Assembly (NCBI RefSeq): GCF_039592695.1
Contig: NZ_JBBUTK010000002.1
Location: forward strand, 434,001 to 498,000
From: Flagellimonas_A sp039592695
Lineage (GTDB): Bacteria; Bacteroidota; Bacteroidia; Flavobacteriales; Flavobacteriaceae
DNA: 64,000 nucleotides
Direction: 5' to 3'
Made by a program: the position numbers and the translations under genes. Below are positions 1-8,599 of the stretch, in pieces. Within the stretch, counting starts at the first letter, position 1, and the number at the start of each line of letters is the position of its first letter. Under the pieces are notes generated by a model that had not been told where the DNA came from, did no database searches, and saw nothing but the letters and a program-made list of their open reading frames with translations.

Positions 1-1379
1 TCGCCGAAAGACAGCCCAGTTGAAACCTCAAAATTGCCCAGACTTTTACGGTAACGAACCGAAATACTTTTGAGCAAGCGAGTCTGTGAGGCTTCCATAT
101 TTGGATAGAAAATCCTCAAACTGTTCAGTCCAAATTCATCTGCGACCCGATTATCTTGAAAAGCCAATCGGCCACTTAATTTTAATTGGCCATCATTCAA
201 CTGCAGCTCATCCTCCAAATAAATTCCGGTGTTCAGTGTATGAACATCGGGCCATGTCAACATGAACATGGGGGGTTCATTGGAGTTATTGGGATACATG
301 GTCATCTCTGCCAAAGACCGATTGTAAAATCCATCCCATTTTAAAAGCAACGAGTGCTTATCGGTTTTAAGGTTGGCTTTATTGATAAATCCATACGTGT
401 CGCTCCAACCGGGCATGTCCATTCGAATGGGCACATCAGGCCGTTGCGAGTCGTCCATGATATGGGTAATGGTGTTGAAATAGATTTTGCTCGTAAAATC
501 ATCCAATCCCAAAAGGCGCTGGTTTTGGTATTCCGCAGAACCAATGATGCCCCTGGCCAAAGAAACATCCATTGGCAATGCAGGATAGCCTACATTTCGA
601 GCTTCATCATAAATAAAGGATGCAGATACAGATTCATTTTTATTGATTTTAATGCCCCCATTGGCTGAAAGGTTGTATTTCTCAAATTGGGAAAAGGCAA
701 CCTCTTCACCACCGCCAGCCGCATAATTGTCTGCCTTTCGATAAATAATGTCGGCATCCACATAACTCATTTTATCGGAGTAATTGATTTCCGACCCCAA
801 GATGCGTTGCATATTGTTGGCCTCAAAGCCCGATTCAAAACTGGTTTGCCAGCCTTTGTTTTCAAATCCGGATTTGTCCAATTGAAGGTCAATACCTCCT
901 CCAATGGCCGAGCCAATTTCTGCACCTTCTTGGCCTGATGTTATTTTGGCATGCTGAAGGTTAGAAACATCGACATAAGAGGTGATGGGGTCCATTTTAT
1001 CGGTACAGGCGGGGAAAATTCGCATGCCGTCAATGGTGATTGAAAGCCGCTCACTGGTCATGGAATTGACCATGGGTTCCCAAGCATAGGCACCTCTTTT
1101 GACCATACAGACCTTATGGCTTTTTTCTAAATAGTCATCTATAAAAGCCAAAGGTTTTGCCTGTTTCTGGTAGTCTTCTGGCATTCTTGATTTTATCAAG
1201 ATCACCTCTTGTAAATGAACGGTCAGAATACTGTCTGTATGAAAAACCTCTTCGGTTTGTCCAAAGCTATTTGTGAAGCTTATCACTATTAATAGCAGGC
1301 AGCCCCAGTAAAGTATCACTGGTTTTTTGTGATGTGTTTTAGCTACCTGACAGTTCAGGTCGCCACGATAGAATTTCAT
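1..1379 (-). CDS. TonB-dependent receptor, metal (copper?) type, 3' end outside window
   Basis: Open frame of about 459 codons running off the left edge, so the beta-barrel C-terminus is missing. It begins MKFYRGDLNCQVAKTHH and has a hydrophobic signal segment (about residues 21-38) ending near NSFGQ. A plug domain follows: the stretch TIDGMRIFPACTDKMDP followed by TSYVD resembles the Cys/Met-containing plug motif of OprC/NosA-type copper receptors (consensus C-x2-RMDPPTSY). Later segments are alternating strands typical of the barrel. Expected role: TonB-powered uptake across the outer membrane. The copper assignment is inferred from the motif only. The start was chosen at the only ATG ahead of the signal peptide. 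It lies 81 nt downstream of the small gene at 1461-1841 and is probably in the same operon, under the FNR-like promoter at 1846-1888. Confidence 0.85.
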   Translation of the reverse strand, partial: MKFYRGDLNCQVAKTHHKKPVILYWGCLLLIVISFTNSFGQTEEVFHTDSILTVHLQEVILIKSRMPEDYQKQAKPLAFIDDYLEKSHKVCMVKRGAYAWEPMVNSMTSERLSITIDGMRIFPACTDKMDPITSYVDVSNLQHAKITSGQEGAEIGSAIGGGIDLQLDKSGFENKGWQTSFESGFEANNMQRILGSEINYSDKMSYVDADIIYRKADNYAAGGGEEVAFSQFEKYNLSANGGIKINKNESVSASFIYDEARNVGYPALPMDVSLARGIIGSAEYQNQRLLGLDDFTSKIYFNTITHIMDDSQRPDVPIRMDMPGWSDTYGFINKANLKTDKHSLLLKWDGFYNRSLAEMTMYPNNSNEPPMFMLTWPDVHTLNTGIYLEDELQLNDGQLKLSGRLAFQDNRVADEFGLNSLRIFYPNMEASQTRLLKSISVRYRKSLGNFEVSTGLSFG

Positions 1380-1460
1380 TGTACAACGGTTTAAGTAGAG
1401 GTATAAAGGATACTGTCATCCTCCCCAGAGGAAGACAATGACCCAATTCAAAAAGTATAC

Positions 1461-1841
1461 TTAAACGTGTGTTTTCGGAGGTGGGGTAGGTTGGTTGATA
1501 AAGGGGGGTGTATTTTTTTTGTTTATATAGCGCCAAGGATTTTTCTGGATTTCAGAAACTGCAACTGAAACATCAAATGCATTTGTTGTTGGGCAATGCA
1601 AAAATGGAATCCAATCACTGTTCAATTGATGGCCCTCAAACGGATTATCTTGTTGCTGTCCACTCTCTTCAGCTAACATTTTAGCCAAATAACATTTACC
1701 ATCACATTGCAATTGTGGCCTATCTCGATTTTCGCAAAGATTAGTGACGATATAATCGTAATTGATGATGTATTCAGCAATGGGCCATAACGGTTTAACC
1801 AACATAATAAGAATCAGCGGTATGGCCATCACTTGCTTCAT
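1461..1841 (-). CDS. Conserved hypothetical protein with Cys motif, partner of TonB receptor
   Basis: 126 aa. An N-terminal hydrophobic segment (residues 3-20) is a signal peptide or membrane anchor. It is followed by LCENRDRPQLQCDGKCYLAK, which carries three cysteines including a CDGKC pair, and a proline-rich tail (about residues 107-126). I do not recognise a domain of known function. The Cys cluster and the position upstream of a metal-type TonB receptor suggest an exported metal-binding accessory protein (inference). The predicted transcription start from the FNR-like promoter falls at about 1841, the A of this ATG. The mRNA would therefore be leaderless, or translation starts at Met5 (1829). 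Confidence 0.75.
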   Translation of the reverse strand: MKQVMAIPLILIMLVKPLWPIAEYIINYDYIVTNLCENRDRPQLQCDGKCYLAKMLAEESGQQQDNPFEGHQLNSDWIPFLHCPTTNAFDVSVAVSEIQKNPWRYINKKNTPPFINQPTPPPKTHV

Positions 1842-1845
1842 GGTT

Positions 1846-1888
1846 CAAAAGTAGCGGGTTTGTAGAGGTGAAAAGCTGATATATATCA
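1846..1888 (-). promoter_or_regulatory. CRP/FNR-like box and -7 element upstream of 1841 gene
   Basis: The perfect palindrome TGATATATATCA lies at 1877-1888. On the minus strand, after exactly 23 bp, comes the -7 element TACTTTTG (1853-1846), which matches the Bacteroidota consensus TAnnTTTG. The geometry puts the palindrome centre near -41.5, as in class II CRP/FNR activation. The same 23-bp spacing occurs at four other promoters in the first 11 kb. Confidence 0.7.
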
Positions 1889-1928
1889 TAAAAGGATAAA
1901 AATGTCTTTTATTATTGGTGGCATGTGG

Positions 1929-2384
1929 TTACCTCTCTTTAGCCTTGCCTATAATGTCGTTAATGATAAGCTTGTACACTGTTGGCACCCCGCGATTTTC
2001 TAGGGTACTGGAAAAATCTTTTATGAACTTGGGTACGCTTACACCCTTACGTTCCATAATCTCACGAACGCCATCGGCAAAACGGCGTAGATATAGTTTG
2101 GCATCAATTCCCGTCAATTCTTCAAATCTACCCTGAACCAGTACCGATTTCCATTGCTCAATGGAATCTATTTCATCAACCTGTAGAGCAATGATGTCAT
2201 ATCGGCGCATCGCTTCCATTTTATGACCTTCGGCCGAATAACTGATTATGCATTTTTGTTCCTTATCATGAAAATAGGTAATGGGTACAATAAATGGACT
2301 TTGGCCAAAAATGTATCCGATTCTACCAATGAGGTTATTTCCTAAAACCTCAAGGCATTTATCCATCTCAAGATTTTTTATCAT
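1929..2384 (-). CDS. Pyridoxamine 5'-phosphate oxidase-family flavin-binding protein
   Basis: 151 aa, the usual length for the small split-barrel flavin-binding family (PNPOx-like/Pfam Putative_PNPOx). The N-terminal part MDKCLEVLGNNLIGRIGY and the barrel strands (IVPITYFHDKEQKCIISYSAEGHKMEAMRR) fit the FMN-binding fold. No residue shows that it makes pyridoxal phosphate. It starts 3 nt after the uspA stop and is the last gene of the hemN-uspA-PNPOx operon, so it is probably induced with them from the box at 4656-4667. Substrate unknown. Confidence 0.8.
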   Translation of the reverse strand: MIKNLEMDKCLEVLGNNLIGRIGYIFGQSPFIVPITYFHDKEQKCIISYSAEGHKMEAMRRYDIIALQVDEIDSIEQWKSVLVQGRFEELTGIDAKLYLRRFADGVREIMERKGVSVPKFIKDFSSTLENRGVPTVYKLIINDIIGKAKER

Positions 2385-2387
2385 GGG

Positions 2388-3215
2388 CTAAATTTTAAAA
2401 GTCACCACGGGTATTTTGCTGTGGTTGGCGATGTCTTCACCGATACTGCCCAAAAAGAAATGTGACAGTCCTTTTCTGCCGTGGGTGGGTATGCCGATCA
2501 TATCGGCACCGATATTTTCACTGTAATTTAAAATGCCCTTTTCGACCGAGTAGTCGTTGTAAATTTCTACCTCTAGACCAAGTTTGGCCACATTCAAAAA
2601 TTTGTTAATGCGTTTATAGGCATCGTCATTGCTCAAAAAGTTATCAGCAGGAGTGTTGATATAGACCAAATGTAACTTAGCCCCCAGCATTTTTGCAAAA
2701 TCGACGGCCCTTTTGGCGACATGAACACTTTCTTCTTCAAAATCGCAGGCAAAGACAAAATTTTCGGTCTTGAACCGTTCAACATTTTCTTTGTGCTTGA
2801 CCACAAGTACGGGTATGTCTGAATTCCGTACCACACGTTCAGTGTTCGAGCCTATAAAAATTTCTTGAAGGCCATCCACACCGTGAGATCCCATTACGAT
2901 AAGGTCTACACTATGCTTTTCAGCCACCTCATTGATTTCACTGAACACTTTGTAGTGCTTGATGATGGGGGTTATGCTGATACCTTTCAAATAAGGCTTG
3001 TCCAAGAAATCGTCAAAGCGCTTTTCGGCCACTTTCATGAGGTGTACGATATGAACCTGGGGGATGTATTCAGTGTTCGACATGATGCCCTGTGACAATT
3101 CGAGCATGTGCAGCACAAAAAGTTCTGAATCATTTTTTGCTGCCAATTTTGCGGCAACCTTTAGGGCCAGTTCAGACTGTTCTGAAAAATCTATGGGTAC
3201 AATAATTCGTTTCAT
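2388..3215 (-). CDS. Universal stress protein, two-domain UspA
   Basis: 275 aa with two UspA domains in tandem (about 1-140 and 148-275). Each ends in a G-x2-G-x(n)-G-S nucleotide-binding loop: GSHGVDGLQEIFIGSNTERV in domain 1 and PTHGRKGLSHFFLGSIGEDI in domain 2, so both may bind ATP. The N-terminus MKRIIVPIDFSEQSE is typical. It lies 34 nt behind hemN and 3 nt ahead of the PNPOx-like gene, in an operon that looks FNR-controlled. This agrees with the common link between Usp proteins and oxygen limitation. Confidence 0.9.
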   Translation of the reverse strand: MKRIIVPIDFSEQSELALKVAAKLAAKNDSELFVLHMLELSQGIMSNTEYIPQVHIVHLMKVAEKRFDDFLDKPYLKGISITPIIKHYKVFSEINEVAEKHSVDLIVMGSHGVDGLQEIFIGSNTERVVRNSDIPVLVVKHKENVERFKTENFVFACDFEEESVHVAKRAVDFAKMLGAKLHLVYINTPADNFLSNDDAYKRINKFLNVAKLGLEVEIYNDYSVEKGILNYSENIGADMIGIPTHGRKGLSHFFLGSIGEDIANHSKIPVVTFKI

Positions 3216-3249
3216 TTCTTTTGATTTTAGGATTTATATGATAAGTAGG

Positions 3250-4608
3250 TTACACAGTCATTGAAAACAATTGTGTCTCTGGTTTTTTTCGATACAATCG
3301 CATATCAAATGCCATACTGATGTTTCGAACATACGGGCGTCCTTTTTTGGTCACTTTGATTTCGTCAGGTTTGATTTCCACAAGACCATCATGCTCGAGC
3401 TCTGTCAAATTATCGATGATGTGCTGAATGTCTTGAGGGTTTAGGCTTCCCAACTCCCAAGAGGTTTCAAAACGACACATCAAATTCAAAATATGTTTGC
3501 GAAGGGTTTCATCCTCTGCATCCAACAAATGTCCTCGATATACGGGAATGATGTCATGTTCAACCAAGTGTTGGTATTCTTCAATACTTTTCACGTTTTG
3601 TGCAAACCCATACCAACTATCGCTGATGCTCGATGCCCCAAGACCGATCATCAATTGGGTTTTTGAAGCGGTGTAGCCCATAAAGTTGCGATGCAGTTTG
3701 CCGTTCGCCGCCGCTCGGTACAATGTGTCAGTTTCAAGGGCAAAATGATCCATGCCAATATCATGGTAACCAAAATCGGTCAACAGTTTTTTTCCAATTT
3801 CATATTGCAACTTCTTGTCTTCGGCATTGGGCAAATCTTCATCACGATACCCTCTTTGTCCGTTGCCCTTTCGCCACGGCACGTGGGCATAACTATAAAA
3901 TGCAAGGCGGTCGGGCCTCAGTTCACTGGTCTTGGCTATGGTATTTTTTACATCGTTCAATGTTTGAAAGGGCAGGCCATAAATAATGTCATGACCCACG
4001 GAAGTATAGCCAATTTCACGAGCCCATTGGGTCACGTTTTTAACGTTTTCAAAAGGCTGTACACGACGTATGGCTTGCTGTACTTTCTCATTGTAGTCTT
4101 GAACACCAAAACAGACCCTTTTGAACCCCACATCATAGAGGGCCTGTAAATGTGCTTTGGTGGTGTTGTTCGGGTGGCCCTCAAAACTCAACTCGGCATC
4201 GGGAGCAACCTGTGCTGACCTAAAAATGCCCGAAATCAAGAGTTTCAGGTTTTCAGGCGAGAAAAAAGTAGGGGTGCCTCCACCTAAATGCAGCTCCTTA
4301 ATGATGGGCCGAGTGCCCAAAAGCGTACGGTACAGCTTCCATTCTTTTAAAACAGCGTTGATGTAGGGCAACTCTACCTCATGCCTTTTGGTGATGCGTT
4401 TATGGCAACCGCAAAAGGTGCACATGTGCTCGCAAAAAGGCAGGTGTATATAAAGACTGATGCCTTCGTCTTTGCTTTCGTTGAAACTTTTTTTGACACT
4501 GGCTTTCCAATGCTTTCCAGAAAAATTGTCAACATCCCAATAAGGCACTGTCGGATAACTGGTATAGCGTGGCCCGGGAACGTTGTATTTTTGAACAAGG
4601 GTGCACAT
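3250..4608 (-). CDS. hemN: Oxygen-independent coproporphyrinogen III oxidase HemN
   Basis: 452 aa, full length for the family. Radical-SAM enzyme converting coproporphyrinogen III to protoporphyrinogen IX without oxygen in haem biosynthesis. The N-terminus KYNVPGPRYTSYPT is diagnostic of HemN. The iron-sulfur motif is CEHMCTFCGC (Cys59, Cys63, Cys66 for the cluster, plus the conserved Cys68), and GGGTPTF is the SAM-binding glycine motif. A HemN C-terminal domain covers about 370-440. First gene of the hemN-uspA-PNPOx operon, reading from an FNR-like promoter at 4625-4667, which fits its anaerobic role. Confidence 0.95.
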   Translation of the reverse strand: MCTLVQKYNVPGPRYTSYPTVPYWDVDNFSGKHWKASVKKSFNESKDEGISLYIHLPFCEHMCTFCGCHKRITKRHEVELPYINAVLKEWKLYRTLLGTRPIIKELHLGGGTPTFFSPENLKLLISGIFRSAQVAPDAELSFEGHPNNTTKAHLQALYDVGFKRVCFGVQDYNEKVQQAIRRVQPFENVKNVTQWAREIGYTSVGHDIIYGLPFQTLNDVKNTIAKTSELRPDRLAFYSYAHVPWRKGNGQRGYRDEDLPNAEDKKLQYEIGKKLLTDFGYHDIGMDHFALETDTLYRAAANGKLHRNFMGYTASKTQLMIGLGASSISDSWYGFAQNVKSIEEYQHLVEHDIIPVYRGHLLDAEDETLRKHILNLMCRFETSWELGSLNPQDIQHIIDNLTELEHDGLVEIKPDEIKVTKKGRPYVRNISMAFDMRLYRKKPETQLFSMTV

Positions 4609-4624
4609 AAAATTCTGTTTATGC

Positions 4625-4667
4625 CAAAATTAGGAGGGGCATTTCTTAAAAAACATGATAAATGTCA
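4625..4667 (-). promoter_or_regulatory. CRP/FNR-like box and -7 element of hemN
   Basis: TGATAAATGTCA at 4656-4667. After 23 bp on the minus strand comes the -7 element TAATTTTG (4632-4625), a perfect TAnnTTTG. The predicted start near 4620 leaves about 12 nt of leader before the hemN ATG at 4608. It lies back to back with the box of the divergent gene at 4755, the two palindrome centres being 36 bp apart. Confidence 0.75.
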
Positions 4668-4691
4668 GTTGTCTATCCATCCATGGCAATA

Positions 4692-4734
4692 TGACAATTG
4701 TCATGTTTTCAACACCTTATAACATTTAGATTTG
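4692..4734 (+). promoter_or_regulatory. CRP/FNR-like box and -7 element of the GCS2-CBS gene
   Basis: The perfect palindrome TGACAATTGTCA (4692-4703, inside the 14-bp ATGACAATTGTCAT) is followed after 23 bp by TAGATTTG (4727-4734), a perfect TAnnTTTG -7 element. There is no TTG at the normal -33 position, as expected for an activator-dependent promoter. The predicted start is about 4740, 15 nt ahead of the ATG at 4755. Confidence 0.75.
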
Positions 4735-4754
4735 TCGGATAGCAATATCTTGAC

Positions 4755-6605
4755 ATGGGAGAGTTCATCTCAAAACACACTTTTGATGTCACTGAACGCA
4801 GTGCGTTTGTCAATCACTTGATTGATGATATCAAGGCTTTGGAGATACTGTTGCAGAAAAACCTCTTTGAGGATGATGTGGTTCGAATCGGTGCGGAACA
4901 AGAACTGTGCTTGGTTGATGGAAACCATTCACCAAAAAGCCTCAATCTTGAATTGTTGAAGAAAATCGACGATTCCCACTTCACGACAGAATTGGCAAGC
5001 TACAATATGGAAATCAATCTCGACCCCTTCGAACTTAAGGGCGATTGTTTTTCAAAAGTGGAAGCGCAGTTGCAAGAGTTGTTGCATAAGGGCACGGCAG
5101 AAGCTGAAAAACTGAAGGTCAAACTGGTGTTGGCAGGCATATTGCCGACCATAGGCAAAAACGAGGTGTCTATGGATTATTTAACCCCGATACCTCGATA
5201 TTTTGCGCTGAACGAGGCCTTGACCGCCTGTAAAGGCGGTGATTTCAATTTGAAAATCCGCGGAGTAGACGAATTGTCGCTACGGCACAACACCGTGATG
5301 TTCGAGGCATGCAACACCAGTTTTCAGTTGCATCTGCAAATTCCGTCATACGACTTTATTCCAAGTTATAATTGGTCACAGGCCATAGCAGGGCCGGTAC
5401 TTTCCGTTTGTTGCAATTCGCCCATGCTCATGGGCAGGGAATTGTGGAAGGAGACCCGAATCGCCCTTTTTCAGCAAAGTTTGGATACCCGAAAAACATC
5501 GTATGCCCTGAGGGATCAAACACCGCGTGTCGGATATGGAGACTATTGGGAAAAAGGGTCGGTGGCCGAAATCTTCAAGGCAGACATTTCAAAGCATCGG
5601 GTACTGTTGACCAAACCGATTAAAGAAGGATCTCTTGAGCAGTTGAAAAAAGGGCAGATACCAAAGCTGGAAGCACTGTGCCTGCACAACGGTACGGTAT
5701 ACCGATGGAACCGACCTTGCTACGGTATTGGCGGCGGAAAACCACACCTGCGCATTGAAAACCGCTACATTCCCTCAGGGCCTTCGGTCATTGATGAAAT
5801 GGCGAATTTCGCTTTTTGGATAGGGTTGATGAAAGGCAGGCCAAAAGAATTCGATGCTATGGAAAGCCAAATGAACTTCAAAGCCGCCAAGACCAATTTT
5901 ATAAAGGCTGCCCGCACCGGAAAGGAAAGTATTTTTGTTTGGAAAGACCAACAAGTCACCGCAAAGAAACTGGTGGTAAGAGAGTTGCTGCCCATTGCTT
6001 ACGATGGTCTTCAAAAGTGCAAGGTGGCACCAAAAGATATCGAACGACTTCTTGGGATTATCGAAGCAAGGGCCAGAGGCTATACCGGGGCACAATGGCA
6101 GGTGAAGAACTATCGCTTGTTGCTCAAAAAGTTGAAAACAAATGAAGCGGTGCGTCAAATGACCAAGGCTATGCAACACAACCAGCAACTCGGGCTGCCC
6201 GTTCATGAATGGCCAATGATAGATGAAAAGAGTGATTTTTCTCCATCAAAATTCGAATTAGTGGAAGAAATCATGTCGACACGACTGCTCAAATTGCATG
6301 AAAGTGATTACGCCAATATGGCCTTGGCCATCATGCGGTGGAACAACATCCATCACATTCCTGTAGAAAATGATAAAGGAGAATTGTCGGGTCTTCTCAC
6401 ATGGAGCTATATTGAATCACTCTCATCAGCTAGGGATTTGGCCTCTGCAAAAGTTTCAGACATCATGGTAACCGATGTCAAGACCATAAATCCCAGAACA
6501 ACAATAGAAACTGCAAAAAAAATGATGAGAGACCACGGTATCGGGTGTCTGCCGGTTTGTGTTGGCAATACCATGGTAGGAATCATCAGCAACCGTGACC
6601 TCTAA
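4755..6605 (+). CDS. Glutamate-cysteine ligase-type (GCS2) enzyme fused to CBS domains
   Basis: 616 aa. Residues about 25-420 resemble the GCS2/YbdK-type carboxylate-amine ligase family (VVRIGAEQELCLVD near the start, ASYNMEINLDPF, RIENRYIPSGPS). These enzymes join glutamate and cysteine or related substrates using ATP. Residues about 490-616 form a CBS pair (MALAIMRWNNIHHIPVENDK, then KVSDIMVTDVKTINPRTTIE), a likely adenine-nucleotide sensor. The protein ends right after GIISNRDL, so the second CBS domain is minimal. Only 2 nt separate it from the aspartoacylase-like gene downstream, so the two are co-transcribed from an FNR-like promoter. The true substrate is unknown; glutathione synthesis is only one possibility. 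Confidence 0.8.
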   Translation: MGEFISKHTFDVTERSAFVNHLIDDIKALEILLQKNLFEDDVVRIGAEQELCLVDGNHSPKSLNLELLKKIDDSHFTTELASYNMEINLDPFELKGDCFSKVEAQLQELLHKGTAEAEKLKVKLVLAGILPTIGKNEVSMDYLTPIPRYFALNEALTACKGGDFNLKIRGVDELSLRHNTVMFEACNTSFQLHLQIPSYDFIPSYNWSQAIAGPVLSVCCNSPMLMGRELWKETRIALFQQSLDTRKTSYALRDQTPRVGYGDYWEKGSVAEIFKADISKHRVLLTKPIKEGSLEQLKKGQIPKLEALCLHNGTVYRWNRPCYGIGGGKPHLRIENRYIPSGPSVIDEMANFAFWIGLMKGRPKEFDAMESQMNFKAAKTNFIKAARTGKESIFVWKDQQVTAKKLVVRELLPIAYDGLQKCKVAPKDIERLLGIIEARARGYTGAQWQVKNYRLLLKKLKTNEAVRQMTKAMQHNQQLGLPVHEWPMIDEKSDFSPSKFELVEEIMSTRLLKLHESDYANMALAIMRWNNIHHIPVENDKGELSGLLTWSYIESLSSARDLASAKVSDIMVTDVKTINPRTTIETAKKMMRDHGIGCLPVCVGNTMVGIISNRDL

Positions 6606-6607
6606 CT

Positions 6608-7798
6608 ATGCCCCAAATTTTCAGTAAAGCCCTTGACAAATCGTTGAACATCAATCGGATCATCGGAAAGATATCAGGAAAAAAACCAGGTCCGACCGTG
6701 GTTTTCTTCGGTGGGGTGCACGGCAATGAGCCTGCAGGGGTATTTGCCTTGCAAGAAGTGTTCCATGCACTGAAATCCAAAGAAGAAACAATCAATGGCA
6801 CCCTTTATGGCGTGGCAGGAAACTTGAGTGCCCTTCAAAAACAGGTTCGGTACCAAATAGAAGATTTAAACCGGATATGGTTTCCTGAAAGGATTGCGAA
6901 CTTGCCTCAAAAACAAGTAAACGAAGATGAGGCCGAGATGTTGGCGCTTTATGAACTGCTCCATGAAATTCTTGACACCGAAAAACCACCTTTTTATTTT
7001 ATCGACCTGCATACCACATCAGGTCAGACCGCTCCGTTCATCGTGGTCAATGATAGTTTGTTGAACAGAAAGTTCGTTTCAAACTATCCACTGCCCATCA
7101 TTTTGGGCATTGAAGAATATTTGACAGGAGCGCTCTTGAGCCATATCAATGAATTGGGCTATGTGGCCTTTGGGTACGAAAGCGGGCAGCACGATGACCC
7201 TAAAGCGATAGAAAATGCCATTGATTTTATCAATTACACCTTGGCAGTTACAGGAGCCGTTACCGCAAGTGACGATTATGTGGATGGATTGAAACTGAAA
7301 GTAAGGGAATCGAGCGGCGTCAAGCACGAATTCTATGAAATACGGTACCAGCACACCATCAAAGAGGGAGATGCGTTCAAAATGCTGCCTGGGTTCATCA
7401 ACTTTCAAAAAATACCCAAAGGGAAACCTATTGCCCTCAACGGCAGTGGAATGATTTCTACAAAAAAGAACAGACGGATTTTTATGCCACTCTACCAAAA
7501 CAAGGGGAGCGAGGGGTTCTACTTCATCAAAAAAATTCCTGTTGTTTTTTTATGGATTTCAAAATTTCTTCGAAAGTTGAAGGCAGACCATATTCTGGTA
7601 AGACTGCCCGGTATTGAATGGGCAACCCATAAAAAAGACACGCTGTTGGTCAACCAAAAAATAGTACGGTTTTTGGCCAAATCACTGTTTCATTTGCTGG
7701 GTTACAGAACGCGACAGTTTGATAAAGACCACCTCATCGTAAAAAATAGGGAGGCTGCCTCTAAGACCCCCCAGTACAAACAGACCACCTGGTATTAA
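6608..7798 (+). CDS. Succinylglutamate desuccinylase/aspartoacylase-family zinc hydrolase
   Basis: 396 aa of the M14-like AstE/AspA family, which cleaves N-acyl amino acids. Zinc-site residues are visible: His38 and Glu41 in GGVHGNEPAG, and His135 in FIDLHTTSG. The C-terminal third (after about 300) is an extension of unknown role. Coupled to the GCS2-CBS gene by a 2-nt gap. A ligase making a gamma-glutamyl or amide bond next to a hydrolase of acylated amino acids suggests the pair makes and trims a small peptide-like metabolite (inference). Confidence 0.8.
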   Translation: MPQIFSKALDKSLNINRIIGKISGKKPGPTVVFFGGVHGNEPAGVFALQEVFHALKSKEETINGTLYGVAGNLSALQKQVRYQIEDLNRIWFPERIANLPQKQVNEDEAEMLALYELLHEILDTEKPPFYFIDLHTTSGQTAPFIVVNDSLLNRKFVSNYPLPIILGIEEYLTGALLSHINELGYVAFGYESGQHDDPKAIENAIDFINYTLAVTGAVTASDDYVDGLKLKVRESSGVKHEFYEIRYQHTIKEGDAFKMLPGFINFQKIPKGKPIALNGSGMISTKKNRRIFMPLYQNKGSEGFYFIKKIPVVFLWISKFLRKLKADHILVRLPGIEWATHKKDTLLVNQKIVRFLAKSLFHLLGYRTRQFDKDHLIVKNREAASKTPQYKQTTWY

Positions 7799-7799
7799 A

Positions 7800-7824
7800 A
7801 AGCCCCGGGCAAAACCCAGGGCTT
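7800..7824 (-). terminator. Rho-independent terminator of tonB
   Basis: Inverted repeat AAGCCC-C-GGG / CCC-A-GGGCTT between the convergent aspartoacylase-like and tonB genes. On the minus strand it runs into a T-tract, so it mainly serves tonB; it may also slow plus-strand transcription. Confidence 0.7.
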
Positions 7825-7851
7825 CAAAATGAAAAATCATAAAAGCTTTCT

Positions 7852-8577
7852 TTATTGCATCATAAAATTGATGGGAATGCTGTAGCCGACCTTGGCGGGT
7901 CTGCCCCGTTGCATTCCGGGTTTCATGGTGGGCAATGAGGCGATGATGCGTACGGCCTCGTCTTCCAATAATTTATCAGGACCTCTTTTGCGAAGATTGG
8001 TCACCCGGCCTTTGGCATCAATTTGAAATTGTACGAACACACGTCCTGTAATACCCATTTCAAGTGCTGCCTGTGGGTAGTTGAAATTTTCTTTGATGTG
8101 CTCTTGAATCTTCCGATTGAAGCATTCTTTTCGTTCTTCCTCGGTGGGGCAGGTCTCGCACCCAGGGAAAACAGGAACCTTTTCAATGACCGCAAAAGGC
8201 ACAATGATTTCTTCTTCCTCTTCTTCGACCGCTACATCATCTACCCGTACCACGGCATCTTCAATGGCCATGTCTTGGCTACTTTCGGTGCTTTCGATGA
8301 CGGTCTCCTCGACTTCCAACTCATCTTCAACAATCTCTATTATTGCCGGTGCGCTCGGCGGTGGTGGCGGTGGTGCTGTTCTTATCTGTTCGGTGATCGG
8401 AACTTCTTCCTTGATATCATCAACAACATCCAAGACCTCAACAAATTGCTCGGTGCTTTCATAGGTTTTGTGCTCTAGCAACAGCCAAGTGGTAAGAAGT
8501 GCAATGGTCAGCCCAATCATAAAATATAGGGCACTATTTCTGTTTAAATCGACATTTGGGTTCTTTTTAGCTTCCAT
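7852..8577 (-). CDS. tonB: Energy transducer TonB
   Basis: 241 aa. One N-terminal membrane segment (about residues 17-35), a proline-rich stretch (TAPPPPPPSAP), an acidic periplasmic linker rich in Glu/Val (about 75-125), then a Cys-containing segment CETCPTEEERKEC and the TonB C-terminal domain (about 160-241: GRVFVQFQIDAKGRVTNL, ending SIPINFMMQ). It links the proton-motive force to outer-membrane receptors. No exbB/exbD is adjacent. Transcribed alone from an FNR-like promoter (8600-8642), so it may serve the receptor at the left edge of the window, which has the same box. Confidence 0.92.
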   Translation of the reverse strand: MEAKKNPNVDLNRNSALYFMIGLTIALLTTWLLLEHKTYESTEQFVEVLDVVDDIKEEVPITEQIRTAPPPPPPSAPAIIEIVEDELEVEETVIESTESSQDMAIEDAVVRVDDVAVEEEEEEIIVPFAVIEKVPVFPGCETCPTEEERKECFNRKIQEHIKENFNYPQAALEMGITGRVFVQFQIDAKGRVTNLRKRGPDKLLEDEAVRIIASLPTMKPGMQRGRPAKVGYSIPINFMMQ

Positions 8578-8599
8578 GACATTTCACATTTATTTTGAA

